Assembly: GCA_021846985.1 (NCBI GenBank)
Contig: JAJZVX010000001.1
Span: 310,001-374,000, forward strand
Reading direction: 5' to 3'
From: Acidobacteriota bacterium
GTDB lineage: Bacteria; Acidobacteriota; Terriglobia; Terriglobales; Acidobacteriaceae
Length of the DNA: 64,000 nucleotides
The notes beneath the pieces were generated by a model. It saw only the letters and a program-made list of their open reading frames with translations, did no database searches and was not told the origin of the DNA. Made by a program: the position numbers and the translations under genes. The stretch's first letter is position 1. Each line of letters begins with the position of its first letter. Shown here one piece after another: positions 17,477-27,800 of this stretch.

Positions 17477-18985
17477 ATGACAGATCGCAAAGCGCTGGTT
17501 GACCAGAACGAAACTCCGGAAGATGTGGCGACCTTGTACTCGTGGGCCAATCTTCATGGCGCCAAGTATCGGGATTTCTCTGCCTCGCGGGCGCAGATGC
17601 GCGAGAAGGCGCGCCAGCGGGTGCAGGAAGCGATGGCAGCGGAGCGGCTGCGGGCGCAGGAGGAAGCCGAGAAGCAGAAGGTGATCGCCGCGCAGCAGGG
17701 CTCCGAGATTGTGCGCGCGGCGGAGGCGGCGCGACAGGCGGAGATGGCGGCATACCAGACGCTTCAGGCCGCGCAGCAGGCGGCGGCCTGGCAGCAGAGC
17801 CGGCTGGGCGGAGATAGAGTGCCGGCGGTTCCGAACGCCGGGTCCGGGTCTTTTGCGGCTTCACCGATATCCGGGTCACAGCCCGCCTTTGATCCGCAGG
17901 CGGGACCGTTGACGTACCAGGCGGAAGCGCGCGCGCCGCTCGGAATTCCTCCGGGCTATGCGCAGGCGTCATTTCAGCGTGCGGAGAGTTACCCATCAAG
18001 GCGCACCACCCTGCCGGTCGAGGAGTCGAGAGAGGATGCGGGCCGTCCGGCGTGGCTGACATCGGAAAGGGCGGAAGCGGTCCCTGCGCCTCTTGCGCCG
18101 ACGCCGGAAGATACGCTGCAAGGGTCAAGAGACCGGCTGACGACGCGGTGGTTTGCGCTCAAGGGGGTTTTCGAGGGAGCGGGCGCGACGGCGGAAGCGG
18201 CGCCCAACCAGGTTCAGACGCCGTCGCGGGCGCCGGTCCTGGCGTTCTTTTCACTTGCGGGTGGCGTGGGGAAGACGAGTCTTGTGGCCACGCTGGGACG
18301 GGCGCTTTCAGCGTACGGTGAGCGGGTGCTGCTGGTGGATACCGCCGCGTACGGACTCCTGCCGTTCTTTTTCGGGGCGCGCGATCAGCGTCCGGGCATG
18401 CTGCGGACCTTCAATCCGCCCAGCTCGAGCAGCGATGCGCCGATCCAGATGGTGACCCTGGAAACCGAATCGCTGGGGCCGGAAAACGCGGCGCAGGAGG
18501 CGCTGACGACAGAGATTGTTCGCAACGCGCACGGAGCCAGCCGGGTGATTGTGGATCTGGCGACGGCTTCCGGAACGATTACCCGTCGCATTCTGCGCAT
18601 GGCGCCGACGGTGGTGGTTCCGCTGGCGGCGGATATGAGCTCGGTGGTGAGCGTGGGCTCGATCGACGCATTTTTCCAGCACAACGCGGGAGTATCGGGC
18701 AAGGCCATCAGGCCCTACTACCTGCTTAACCAGTTTGATCCGTCTCTTCCGCTGCATCTGGATGTGCGGGAGGTGCTGCGCGAACAATTGGGCGACCGCC
18801 TGCTGCCGTTTGTGATCCGGAGGGCTCCGGCAGTGAGCGAGGCGCTGGCGGAGGGAATGACGGTGATGGATTATGCTCCCGGGTCGCCGGCGGCAGAGGA
18901 CATGAACAGCCTGGCTTCGTGGGTGAAGAGCCTGGCGGCGCCGGCGGCCAGCGGGCACCGCGGAGTGCGATGGAGCGAACGATGA
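17477..18985 (+). CDS. bcsQ: Cellulose synthase operon protein BcsQ-like P-loop ATPase with N-terminal BcsR/BcsP-like segment and coiled coil
   Basis: VLAFFSLAGGVGKTSLVATLGRALSAYGERVLLVDT; N-term EDVATLYSWANLHGAKYRDFSASRAQMREKARQ; immediately upstream of bcsAB. Confidence 0.8.
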   Translation: MTDRKALVDQNETPEDVATLYSWANLHGAKYRDFSASRAQMREKARQRVQEAMAAERLRAQEEAEKQKVIAAQQGSEIVRAAEAARQAEMAAYQTLQAAQQAAAWQQSRLGGDRVPAVPNAGSGSFAASPISGSQPAFDPQAGPLTYQAEARAPLGIPPGYAQASFQRAESYPSRRTTLPVEESREDAGRPAWLTSERAEAVPAPLAPTPEDTLQGSRDRLTTRWFALKGVFEGAGATAEAAPNQVQTPSRAPVLAFFSLAGGVGKTSLVATLGRALSAYGERVLLVDTAAYGLLPFFFGARDQRPGMLRTFNPPSSSSDAPIQMVTLETESLGPENAAQEALTTEIVRNAHGASRVIVDLATASGTITRRILRMAPTVVVPLAADMSSVVSVGSIDAFFQHNAGVSGKAIRPYYLLNQFDPSLPLHLDVREVLREQLGDRLLPFVIRRAPAVSEALAEGMTVMDYAPGSPAAEDMNSLASWVKSLAAPAASGHRGVRWSER

Positions 18986-21900
18986 CGGCATCAAGCCTTT
19001 GGCAGGATATTGGGGCGGGGGAGAATTTTTTCACCAAGACGGCCCGCCTGGTGTTTCTGCTTGTGGCCGCGGGGATTTTCTATTTTCTGGCCGTACTTCC
19101 GCTGACATGGCCGCAACAGGCGGTACTGGGGCTGCTGTCGCTGTTGATGGCGATGGCGCTTTCGCGCAGTTCGGACTCGTATCTGGTGACGCTGACGCTG
19201 ATGATGATGTCGATGTTCTGCACGTTCCGGTACGGCTACTGGCGGATCATGCAGGTGGCTCAGTTTTTCAAGGATCCGGCCAATCACTGGGGCGCGCTGG
19301 ACGCATTTTTTATCTTCAGCCTGTTGCTGGCAGAGGTGTATGCGTTCGTCATTTTGTTTCTGGGGTATTTTCAGACCATCTGGCCGCTGCGGCGGGCGCC
19401 GGTGGCGCTGCCGGACAATGCAGAGGAATGGCCTCATGTGGATGTGCTGATTCCGACGTACAACGAGCCCCTGGACGTGGTTCGCTTCACGGCCCTGGGA
19501 GCGCTGAACATGGACTGGCCGGCGGACAAGCTGCACGTCTATATTCTGGACGACGGGAGGCGCAAGGAGTTTGAGGCATTCGCGTTCGAGGCGGGAATTG
19601 GCTACAAGACGCGGCCGGACAACAAACACGCCAAGGCCGGCAACATCAACACGGCGCTGAAGAGCATCACGTCGCCGTACGTGGCAATCTTCGATTCCGA
19701 CCACGTGCCGACGCGCAGTTTTCTGCAGATGACGATGGGATGGTTTTTGCGGGATAGCAAGCTGGCGATGCTGCAGACGCCGCACCATTTTTATTCGCCG
19801 GATCCGTTCGAGCGGAACCTGGGGCAGTTCCGCGTGATTCCCAACGAAGGGGAGCTATTTTACGGGATCGTGCAGGACGGGAACGACTTCTGGAACGCCT
19901 CGTTTTTCTGCGGTTCGTGCGCGGTGTTGCGGCGCACGGCGCTGGACGAGATCGGCGGGGTTGCGGTGGAGACGGTGACGGAAGACGCGCATACCTCGCT
20001 GCGCATGCAGATGAACGGCTGGAACACGGCGTATATCAACATTCCGCAGGCGGCGGGACTGGCGACGGAGCGGCTTTCGGCGCACGTGGGTCAGCGCATC
20101 CGCTGGGCGCGGGGCATGATTCAGATTCTGCGAACCGACAACCCGATGTTCGCGCCGGGGCTGAAGTTTCCGCAGCGGCTCTGCTACCTGAATGCCATGT
20201 GCCATTTTCTTTACGCGGTGCCGCGGCTGATTTTTTTGACGGCGCCGCTGATTTACCTCTTGCTGAACCACACCAATATACCCGGGTACTGGGCGGGGAT
20301 TCTGGCCTACGCGCTTCCGCACCTGGTTCTGTCGAACGTGACGAACTCGCGCATCCAGGGCGAGCACCGTCACTCGTGGTGGAACGAGATTTATGAGACG
20401 GTTCTGTCTCCGTACATTCTTCTTCCGACGATGATGGCGCTGATCAATCCCAAACTGGGGAAGTTCAATGTGACGGCCAAGGGCGGGGTGGTGAAGCGCA
20501 CATTTTTCGACAGCCGGATCGCGCAGCCATTTCTGGTGATGCTGCTGTTCAATTTGGCCGGACTGCTGGTGGCGATCCCGCGATACTTTCTGTGGGACCG
20601 GGACCGTCCGGGCACGGTTCTGATGAATGTGGCGTGGTGCTGCTTCAACGTTGTGATACTGGGCGTGGCGACGGCGGTGGCGCGGGAGATGCGGCAGTTG
20701 CGCACCACGGTGCGCATCAGCATGGTGACCCCGGTGATGGTAACGCTGCCGGACGGGCGGACAGTCTCGGGCGAGACTATGGATTTGTCATCCGGGGGCA
20801 CCTGCATCCGCCTGGATGAAAGTGTGGAGGCAGCGGCGCAGTCGCAGGTGCGGCTGACCTTCCCGATGCCAACCTCCTTATCGGATCTGCCGGCGGCCGT
20901 AGTGGCCGCTGAGGGTTCGCTGCTGAGGGTTCATTTCACAGAGCTTTCGATTGCCGAACAGGAAGTGCTGACCATGGTTCTCTACTCGAGGGCGGACTCA
21001 TGGCTGGGCTGGGGCGAGTCCCGGGAAAGTGACAACATTCTGCGCAGCCTGGCGCGCATCTTCCAGATTTCGATGCGAGGACTGGCATCGACACTGGGGA
21101 GCCTGTTTGGAGGCGGGGACAGCGGCGCGAAGAAGCGGCGGACGCTGTCGGCAGCGAGCCAGGCGGCGATTCTGGGGCTGGCGTTTCTACTGGCGGGCAT
21201 GCCGCGCGCAGTTCTGGGCCAGCCGCAGGGGTATGCCGGAGCGTTGCAGAAGGGGACGACGGACAAGAATCCGCCGGTAGCGCCCGGGCAGTTCCGCGAC
21301 ACCTTCACGCTGAAGGACGCCGGATCGCCGCAGATCGAGTTGCACGGCATCGACTCGATGCACAACATCTACTTCACGCTGCCGCAGACGCACGTGGCGA
21401 GCGCGGCGAAGATACACATTTATTATGCGTTTTCACCGAGCCTGCTGCCGCAGCTGAGCCACCTGAAGCTGCTATTGAACGGGACGCTGTTTGCGACCAT
21501 CCAGCCCACGCCGGGGCAGCTGGGAGGCTCGAGCAGCAAGGACGAGGAGGCGGAGTTTACGATCCCGCCGGATCTTCTGGTGCACGACAATACGCTGACC
21601 ATCGAGTTCATCGGGCATTACACGATGGTTTGCGAAGACCCGGCCAATACGACGTTGTGGGCGCGCGTACACCGTACGACCTATTTGAACGTCGAAGGCA
21701 ACCTTCTGCCTTTGGCGGACGATCTGAAGCAGTTGCCCATACCGTTTCTCGACCCGGCGGTGATTCAGCCGCTGAGCATTCCGGTGGTCTTTCCGAGCGC
21801 TCCGTCGTTCAAGGAGATTCAGGCGGCGGGGGTGGTGACGAGCTACTTCGGGATGATTTCAGAGAACCGGCCGGTGCGTTTTCCGGTGCAGATCGGCGCC

Positions 21901-23394
21901 ATTCCGGCGGGCAACGCGATTGTGGTTGCGGAGAATCCGGGCAAACTGCCGGCGGCGCTGAACCTGCAGACGGCGGCCTCGGCAACGGTGGCCATGCGCA
22001 CCAACCCGGCGGATCCTTACGGCAAAGTGCTGGTGGTGACGGGAGGCGACGCGGACCAGATGTTGCGGGCCGCCCAGGCGGTGGCCCTGCATACGAGTCT
22101 GCTGCAAGGGCCGCAAACGACCATTGATGTGTTGCAGCTTCCGGAGCAGCAGCAGCCGGACGCGGCGCCGCGATGGGCGCGGACAGACCAGACCATCGCG
22201 CTATGGAACTATGCCACGGCGGACCAGTTGCAGGGGGATGGGTCGGCGCCGCTGAATGTGTATTTCCGCATCGCGCCGGACATCTTCTATTCCGACCGGC
22301 CCAATGCCGTATTGCACCTGGTTTACCGGTACAACTCGATCCCCATAGGGCCGATATCGAGCATGCAGGTTCGCATCAACAATGCGTTTTTGAGCTCGGT
22401 GCCGCTGATACCGGGGCAGGAGGCTTCGCGGCGAACACAACTGGACGTGCCGGTGCCGGTGGTGAACCTGCGTCCGTTTTCGAACTCGCTATCCTTCGAT
22501 TTCACCTTCCAACTGCTGAAGAAGGGAGGCTGCCAGGATACGACGCCGATCAACATGCAGGGGGCGATTCTGCGCGACACATATCTGGACCTGCGCGGCT
22601 ATCCGCACTATGCGCCCATGCCGAACCTGGAGATCTTCGCCAATGCGGGATTTCCGTTCACGCGGCGAGCGGATTTGAGCGAGACGACGGTGGTTCTGCC
22701 GCCGGCGCCGACGGTGCAGGAGATTGAAATGTTCGTCACGCTGATGGGCCACTTTGGGCGTCAGACGGGCTTTCCGGCGCTGCGGGTGACGGTGGCGGGC
22801 GCGGATGCGATGCGGGATGGAGCGTCGGCCGATTTTCTGGTGATCGGGACAGGCGACGACCAGCCGGGATTTGACAAGCTGGCCAACCGTCTCCCTGTCG
22901 CGCTGCACAGCGCGCAGGTGCAGGTGCAGGACACGCAGGGATTTTTCGCGCCGCTGCATCACGCATGGTGGAAGCAGCGCGCGAACGAGCATGTGGAGTC
23001 GGGCACGATGGTAGCCGTGGGCACGCCGGACGCGGTGATGGAGGGGATTGAATCGCCTTACGACCCGATGGGGGGGCGCAGCGTGGTGGCGATCCACCTG
23101 CGCGACACAACGACGTTTGAGCCGTTCATGGAGACGTTTCTGAATGTGCAGCAGGCCAGCGACATTGCGGGGACGGTGTCTGTGCTGCACGGCACGGAGT
23201 TTCGTTCGTTCCGGATCGGCTCCGGGGTCTATCATGTGGGCGTGCTGCCGTGGTGGACGCGGCTGACGTTGTGGTTCATGCAGGTGCCCTGGCTGGCCGC
23301 GGTGATTGTTGTCATTCTGGCCTTCCTTCTGGCAACCTGGACGCGCCAATGGCTGCGAGTGAAGGCCCGGGCGCGGCTAAAGGGCGACGATTGA
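18982..23394 (+). CDS. bcsAB: Cellulose synthase, fused BcsA-BcsB
   Basis: BcsA motifs DDGRRKEF, DSDHVPTRSF, FFCGSCAVLRR, TEDAHTSLRM, QRIRW, PilZ RTTVR...DLSSGG; then a hydrophobic segment and BcsB-like region in one uninterrupted ORF. Confidence 0.93.
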   Translation: MTASSLWQDIGAGENFFTKTARLVFLLVAAGIFYFLAVLPLTWPQQAVLGLLSLLMAMALSRSSDSYLVTLTLMMMSMFCTFRYGYWRIMQVAQFFKDPANHWGALDAFFIFSLLLAEVYAFVILFLGYFQTIWPLRRAPVALPDNAEEWPHVDVLIPTYNEPLDVVRFTALGALNMDWPADKLHVYILDDGRRKEFEAFAFEAGIGYKTRPDNKHAKAGNINTALKSITSPYVAIFDSDHVPTRSFLQMTMGWFLRDSKLAMLQTPHHFYSPDPFERNLGQFRVIPNEGELFYGIVQDGNDFWNASFFCGSCAVLRRTALDEIGGVAVETVTEDAHTSLRMQMNGWNTAYINIPQAAGLATERLSAHVGQRIRWARGMIQILRTDNPMFAPGLKFPQRLCYLNAMCHFLYAVPRLIFLTAPLIYLLLNHTNIPGYWAGILAYALPHLVLSNVTNSRIQGEHRHSWWNEIYETVLSPYILLPTMMALINPKLGKFNVTAKGGVVKRTFFDSRIAQPFLVMLLFNLAGLLVAIPRYFLWDRDRPGTVLMNVAWCCFNVVILGVATAVAREMRQLRTTVRISMVTPVMVTLPDGRTVSGETMDLSSGGTCIRLDESVEAAAQSQVRLTFPMPTSLSDLPAAVVAAEGSLLRVHFTELSIAEQEVLTMVLYSRADSWLGWGESRESDNILRSLARIFQISMRGLASTLGSLFGGGDSGAKKRRTLSAASQAAILGLAFLLAGMPRAVLGQPQGYAGALQKGTTDKNPPVAPGQFRDTFTLKDAGSPQIELHGIDSMHNIYFTLPQTHVASAAKIHIYYAFSPSLLPQLSHLKLLLNGTLFATIQPTPGQLGGSSSKDEEAEFTIPPDLLVHDNTLTIEFIGHYTMVCEDPANTTLWARVHRTTYLNVEGNLLPLADDLKQLPIPFLDPAVIQPLSIPVVFPSAPSFKEIQAAGVVTSYFGMISENRPVRFPVQIGAIPAGNAIVVAENPGKLPAALNLQTAASATVAMRTNPADPYGKVLVVTGGDADQMLRAAQAVALHTSLLQGPQTTIDVLQLPEQQQPDAAPRWARTDQTIALWNYATADQLQGDGSAPLNVYFRIAPDIFYSDRPNAVLHLVYRYNSIPIGPISSMQVRINNAFLSSVPLIPGQEASRRTQLDVPVPVVNLRPFSNSLSFDFTFQLLKKGGCQDTTPINMQGAILRDTYLDLRGYPHYAPMPNLEIFANAGFPFTRRADLSETTVVLPPAPTVQEIEMFVTLMGHFGRQTGFPALRVTVAGADAMRDGASADFLVIGTGDDQPGFDKLANRLPVALHSAQVQVQDTQGFFAPLHHAWWKQRANEHVESGTMVAVGTPDAVMEGIESPYDPMGGRSVVAIHLRDTTTFEPFMETFLNVQQASDIAGTVSVLHGTEFRSFRIGSGVYHVGVLPWWTRLTLWFMQVPWLAAVIVVILAFLLATWTRQWLRVKARARLKGDD

Positions 23395-23629
23395 TGACAA
23401 AACGGACGCAGGCGATGCGCGGCTAGGCGCGATTACCGGTCGGGCATGGGTAGAATGGCGAGAGAACGAGAGTTGCAGGGAACGCAGAATCGAGCGTTCC
23501 GGATTCGGCCTGGCTGACAGGGGATTGCGGGTCTCGGATGGAGATGCGGGTGGTTGCCGCGGCGGCATCCTGCCACCAAGGAGGCGGCCGGGTGTGGCTC
23601 ATCGAGAAGCGAAGGTCTTTGGGAGAGTG

Positions 23630-24802
23630 ATGGCGATGGGTCTTCCCAAACCCTGGCTGCGGAAGCGCCTGTTGCTGATCGCATGCCTGTTTTCGGTCTG
23701 CGCGACCGGGGGCTGCAAGCAAGGGCCCTGGACGCTGTGGGATGCTTACGCGGCGCGGTTCATCGACGTTCAGGGGCGGGTGATTGACCCGCAGGGAGAG
23801 GGCCGGACGACCTCGGAAGGGCAGGCATACGCGCTGTTTTTCGCGCTGGCCGATGACGATCGCGCCACTTTTGAACGGCTGCTGACCTGGACCCAGAACA
23901 ATCTTGCCGACGGCGACCTGAAGACGCATCTTCCCGCGTGGCTATGGGGGAAGAACAAGGACGGGGCATGGAAGACCATCGATCCTGATCCGGCGTCGGA
24001 TGCCGATGTGTGGATGGCGTATACGCTGGTGGAGGCCGGGCGGCTGTGGCGCCAGCCAGGCTACACGAGCGTGGGCCGCCGGATGATGGCGCAGATTGCC
24101 AAGACGGAGGTGGCGGACCTGCCGGGCTTTGGCTTGATGCTTCTTCCCGGGCCGACGGGTTTTGTGCATGACCGGACCTGGACGCTGAATCCGAGTTACC
24201 TGCCTGTCTTCATTTTCGAGCGGTTCGCGGCCATCGAACCGGCCGGCCCCTGGGGAAGCATCGCCGTGAACATTCCACGGCTGCTCAGGGAGAGCGCGCG
24301 TCACGGCTTTGCCATGGACTGGGTGGACTATGTTCCCGGTGACGGTTTCTATCCTTCGGCAAAGCAACCGGGAAGCGATGGGGGGCCGGCGATGGGCAGT
24401 TACGATGCCATCCGGGTGTATCTGTGGGCCGGGATGACGGATGGGGCAGGGCGACTGCAATCGGATTTGGTGAGCGCGGTACCAGGCATGGGAGCCTATC
24501 TTGCCAACCATGGTGCGCCTCCTGAAAAGGTCAGTGACCAGGGGATTCCTTTGGCGCAAGATGGACCGGTGGGATTTTCTGCCGCGGTGCTGCCCTATCT
24601 GCGGGTGTTTCCCGGGATGGAGCGGGCGAGCGCGCAGCAGGTGGTGCGGCTCAGCACGCAAAGGGATGCGACGACGGGATTGTATGGTAAGGATGTAGCA
24701 TATTACGATCAGAATCTTGTTTTGTTTGCCACCGGCTATCTGGATGGTAGATTTAGGTTTGGGCCAAGTGGAGAGCTGAAAGTGAAATGGGCGCGCCGAT
24801 GA
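23630..24802 (+). CDS. bcsZ: GH8 endoglucanase BcsZ, putative lipoprotein
   Basis: TSEGQAYALFFALADDDRATFERLLTWTQNNL; DADVWMAYTLVEAGRLW; YDAIRVYLWAGM; lipobox-like CATGGC. Confidence 0.92.
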   Translation: MAMGLPKPWLRKRLLLIACLFSVCATGGCKQGPWTLWDAYAARFIDVQGRVIDPQGEGRTTSEGQAYALFFALADDDRATFERLLTWTQNNLADGDLKTHLPAWLWGKNKDGAWKTIDPDPASDADVWMAYTLVEAGRLWRQPGYTSVGRRMMAQIAKTEVADLPGFGLMLLPGPTGFVHDRTWTLNPSYLPVFIFERFAAIEPAGPWGSIAVNIPRLLRESARHGFAMDWVDYVPGDGFYPSAKQPGSDGGPAMGSYDAIRVYLWAGMTDGAGRLQSDLVSAVPGMGAYLANHGAPPEKVSDQGIPLAQDGPVGFSAAVLPYLRVFPGMERASAQQVVRLSTQRDATTGLYGKDVAYYDQNLVLFATGYLDGRFRFGPSGELKVKWARR

Positions 24803-27800
24803 GGGATGTCCGTAGGGCCGGCAACCGCAAATGGGTGGTGGTAATCTGCCTGATTCTGGCTGCGCAGGCGGGCCTTGCCCAGCGAAAGGCCGGAACACTG
24901 ACAGCGACTCAGACGCGCACGATGCTGGTGGAAAAGGCCCGCGTACTGGAGGCGCGCGGCCGGCCGGATCTGGCGGTTCAGTTGTGGCAGCAGATTCTGT
25001 TATCGGATCCGAACAATGCGGAAGCGCTTGCCGGCGTGGCCAGGGATTACAAACTGACGGGCCTGGCAACAAGAGCGAATCAGGCTCTGGACCGGCTTCG
25101 CAAGGTGAATCCCAACGATCCGAATATTGCCCGGATCGAGGCGCTGGCCAGTACCAGGGTGGAGAGCGACCAGTTGCGCGCAGCCGGTCAACTGGCTGGA
25201 CAGGGCAAGACCGAAGAGGCGATGAAGATCTACCGCCAGCTCTACGGCGACCATCCGCCCGACGGCGATATTGCGCTGGCCTACTACGAGACCCTGTATG
25301 GAACGCCGACAGGGAAGGAGGAGGCCATCGCCGCCATGCGCGCGCTGTCCGCGCGCAATCCTGGAGATACGCGGTACGCCATTGCGCTGGGCCGGATGCT
25401 GACGTATGGAGCCCGGACGCGTCCGGAAGGCATTCGCATTCTCAAGCAATACCCCCAGGATCCGGCGGCGGAGGATGCCTTGCGGCAGGCGCTGGTGTGG
25501 GACGCGGCCAATCCCTCGGCGACCAACGAACTGCGGCAGTACACGGTGAAACACCCGCACGATGCAGAGATGGCCAGGCTGCTGCGGCAGGACGAGTACA
25601 AGCTGGCGCAAATGAACTCCGGCATTGCCCGGACGCCGGCCGAGCGGGCCGCGTTTGCCGCATTGAACGCGCACCGGCTGGACGAAGCGCAGGATCGGTT
25701 CAACGATCTGCTGAGAGAAGAACCGAACAATGGGCGCGTGGAAGCTGGAGTGGGCTTTCTGCGCATGCAGCAGGGGAATTTCGGCGCGGCCATCAGCTAC
25801 CTGACGCAGGCAGAGCAGGATGGCTATAAAGCCCGGGTGGTGGAAAACGCGCTGGCCACGTCGCGATTCTGGTACACGATGAGCGAGGCCTCGCAGGCCT
25901 TTGACGACAATCAACTGGAGGTGGCGGCGGAGAGATATCAAGAGGCGCTGGCGATGCGTCCGCGATCGCCGGAGGCCATGAATGGGATGGCTGGTCTGCT
26001 GATCAAAGAGGAGCAGTACGGGCAGGCGGCGGCGTATTATGCGCAACTGGTGCAGATGCAGCCGCGCTCGGAAGATGCATGGCGGGGATTGTTTCTGTCT
26101 TATGCGCGCGATGGGCAGAACCAGAAGGCGCTTTCCGTCGCGGCGCGTTTCCCGGCCCCCGTGCGCGCTACTCTGGTGAAGGACCCCGAGTATCTGCGTA
26201 CGCTGGCCACCATCTATCAGGCGGAGAACCGGCCCGCCGAGGCGGCGCGCGTACTGGCGCAGGCGCTGCAACTGCCGTTCCCGGCAAACGGGGAGACACT
26301 GAAGACGGGAACGCGCCTGCAATACGCAGGCCTCCTGATGGAGGCGCATCGCTACGATCAGGCGGCGGCGCTCTATACCGATGTTCTGAACGACGATGCG
26401 GGCAGCCTGCCGGCCTGGATGGGGCTGGTGAGCGCGCATCATCAGTTGGGGCAGGACAACGAGGCGATTGCCGAGGTGCAGCGGATGCCGCCGGCTACCT
26501 ACGAAGCCGCGCTGGCCGATCCGGGATTTCTTACCATGCTGGGCTCGATGTATGCCCAAGCGAATCAATACGAGGTGGCACAGGGGTTTCTGGAGCGCTC
26601 AGCAAAGCTGCAGACGGCCGCCGGCGGGCAGCCGAGCGTGGCGCTTCAGTTGCAATTGGCGGCAATCTATCTGCAGCGCAACAACACGGCGCGGGCGTAT
26701 CAGGCGTACCGGCAGGTGCTGGAATCGCACCCGGAGAGCGCCGATGCGTGGCAGGGCCTGATCACGACGCTGCAGGAGACGAACCGCAACACCGAGGCGC
26801 TGGGCGAGATTGCCCAGATTCCGGCTCCGGTACGGAGACAACTGGAGCAAAATATCAATTTCTTGCAGACGGAGGCCAGTCTCTATGCGGCAACGGGCGA
26901 CAATGCCCACGCCGTGGAATATATGAATCGCGTACGCGCGTACTACGCGGCCGAGAAGATGCAGCCTCCGGCCCCGGTTGCGATTCAGGATGCATGGCTC
27001 TTGTTCAATACGGGCAACGACCGGGCGCTCTATCCCGCATTGATGCATTTGGGCGGACGGCAAGACCTGACAGCGGCGCAGCGAGAGACGGTGCAGAACC
27101 TATGGGCGAACTGGAGCGTGCGCCGGGCGGCGGCAGCGCTGGACAACGGCAATGCGGCGCGGGCCGTGGATATTCTGGACGCGGCCTCCCAGGCGTTTCC
27201 TGACAATATGACAGTGCGCAAGGCGGTGGCCGGAGGCTATGCGCGCGTGGGCCGGGCCAAAGAGGCGTTGGCGCTGTTCAAGACGGTTCCGATGCAGGAC
27301 GCGACGGCGGGCGATTTTCAGGGCGCCGTGGGAGCCGCGCTGGCGGCCAACGACAAGGCGCAGGCGGAGGTCTGGCTGCGGCAGGCGCTGGAGCGCTACC
27401 CGCACGACCCGGGCATTCTGGCCACAGCGGCGCGCTTCGAGCAGGCGCGTGGAGACAATCAACGGGCCGCGGAGTACTGGCGCGCCTCGCTGGGGTCCAT
27501 GCCGCAGACATCGCCGGCCGACCGGCTGGCGCACACGCTGGACTACCCAGACCAGGATACAAAGGCGCACCGCGCCATGACTGCGGCCGATCTCCAACGC
27601 CTGCTGGATCCGAACTATGAGCCTTTTCCCAAGACGACCAAGCTGCCGCCGCTGCCAGCCTACGGTCCAGACCCATATAATCCCGGCGCGCCGGTCGTAT
27701 TAGCTCCGCGGCAGACCACGCAGCAGGCCTATCCGGCGCAGGCGCAGAGGCAAACAGAGCAGACGCCGAGCTACTGGGCGGCTCCGCAGACAGCGGCGGC

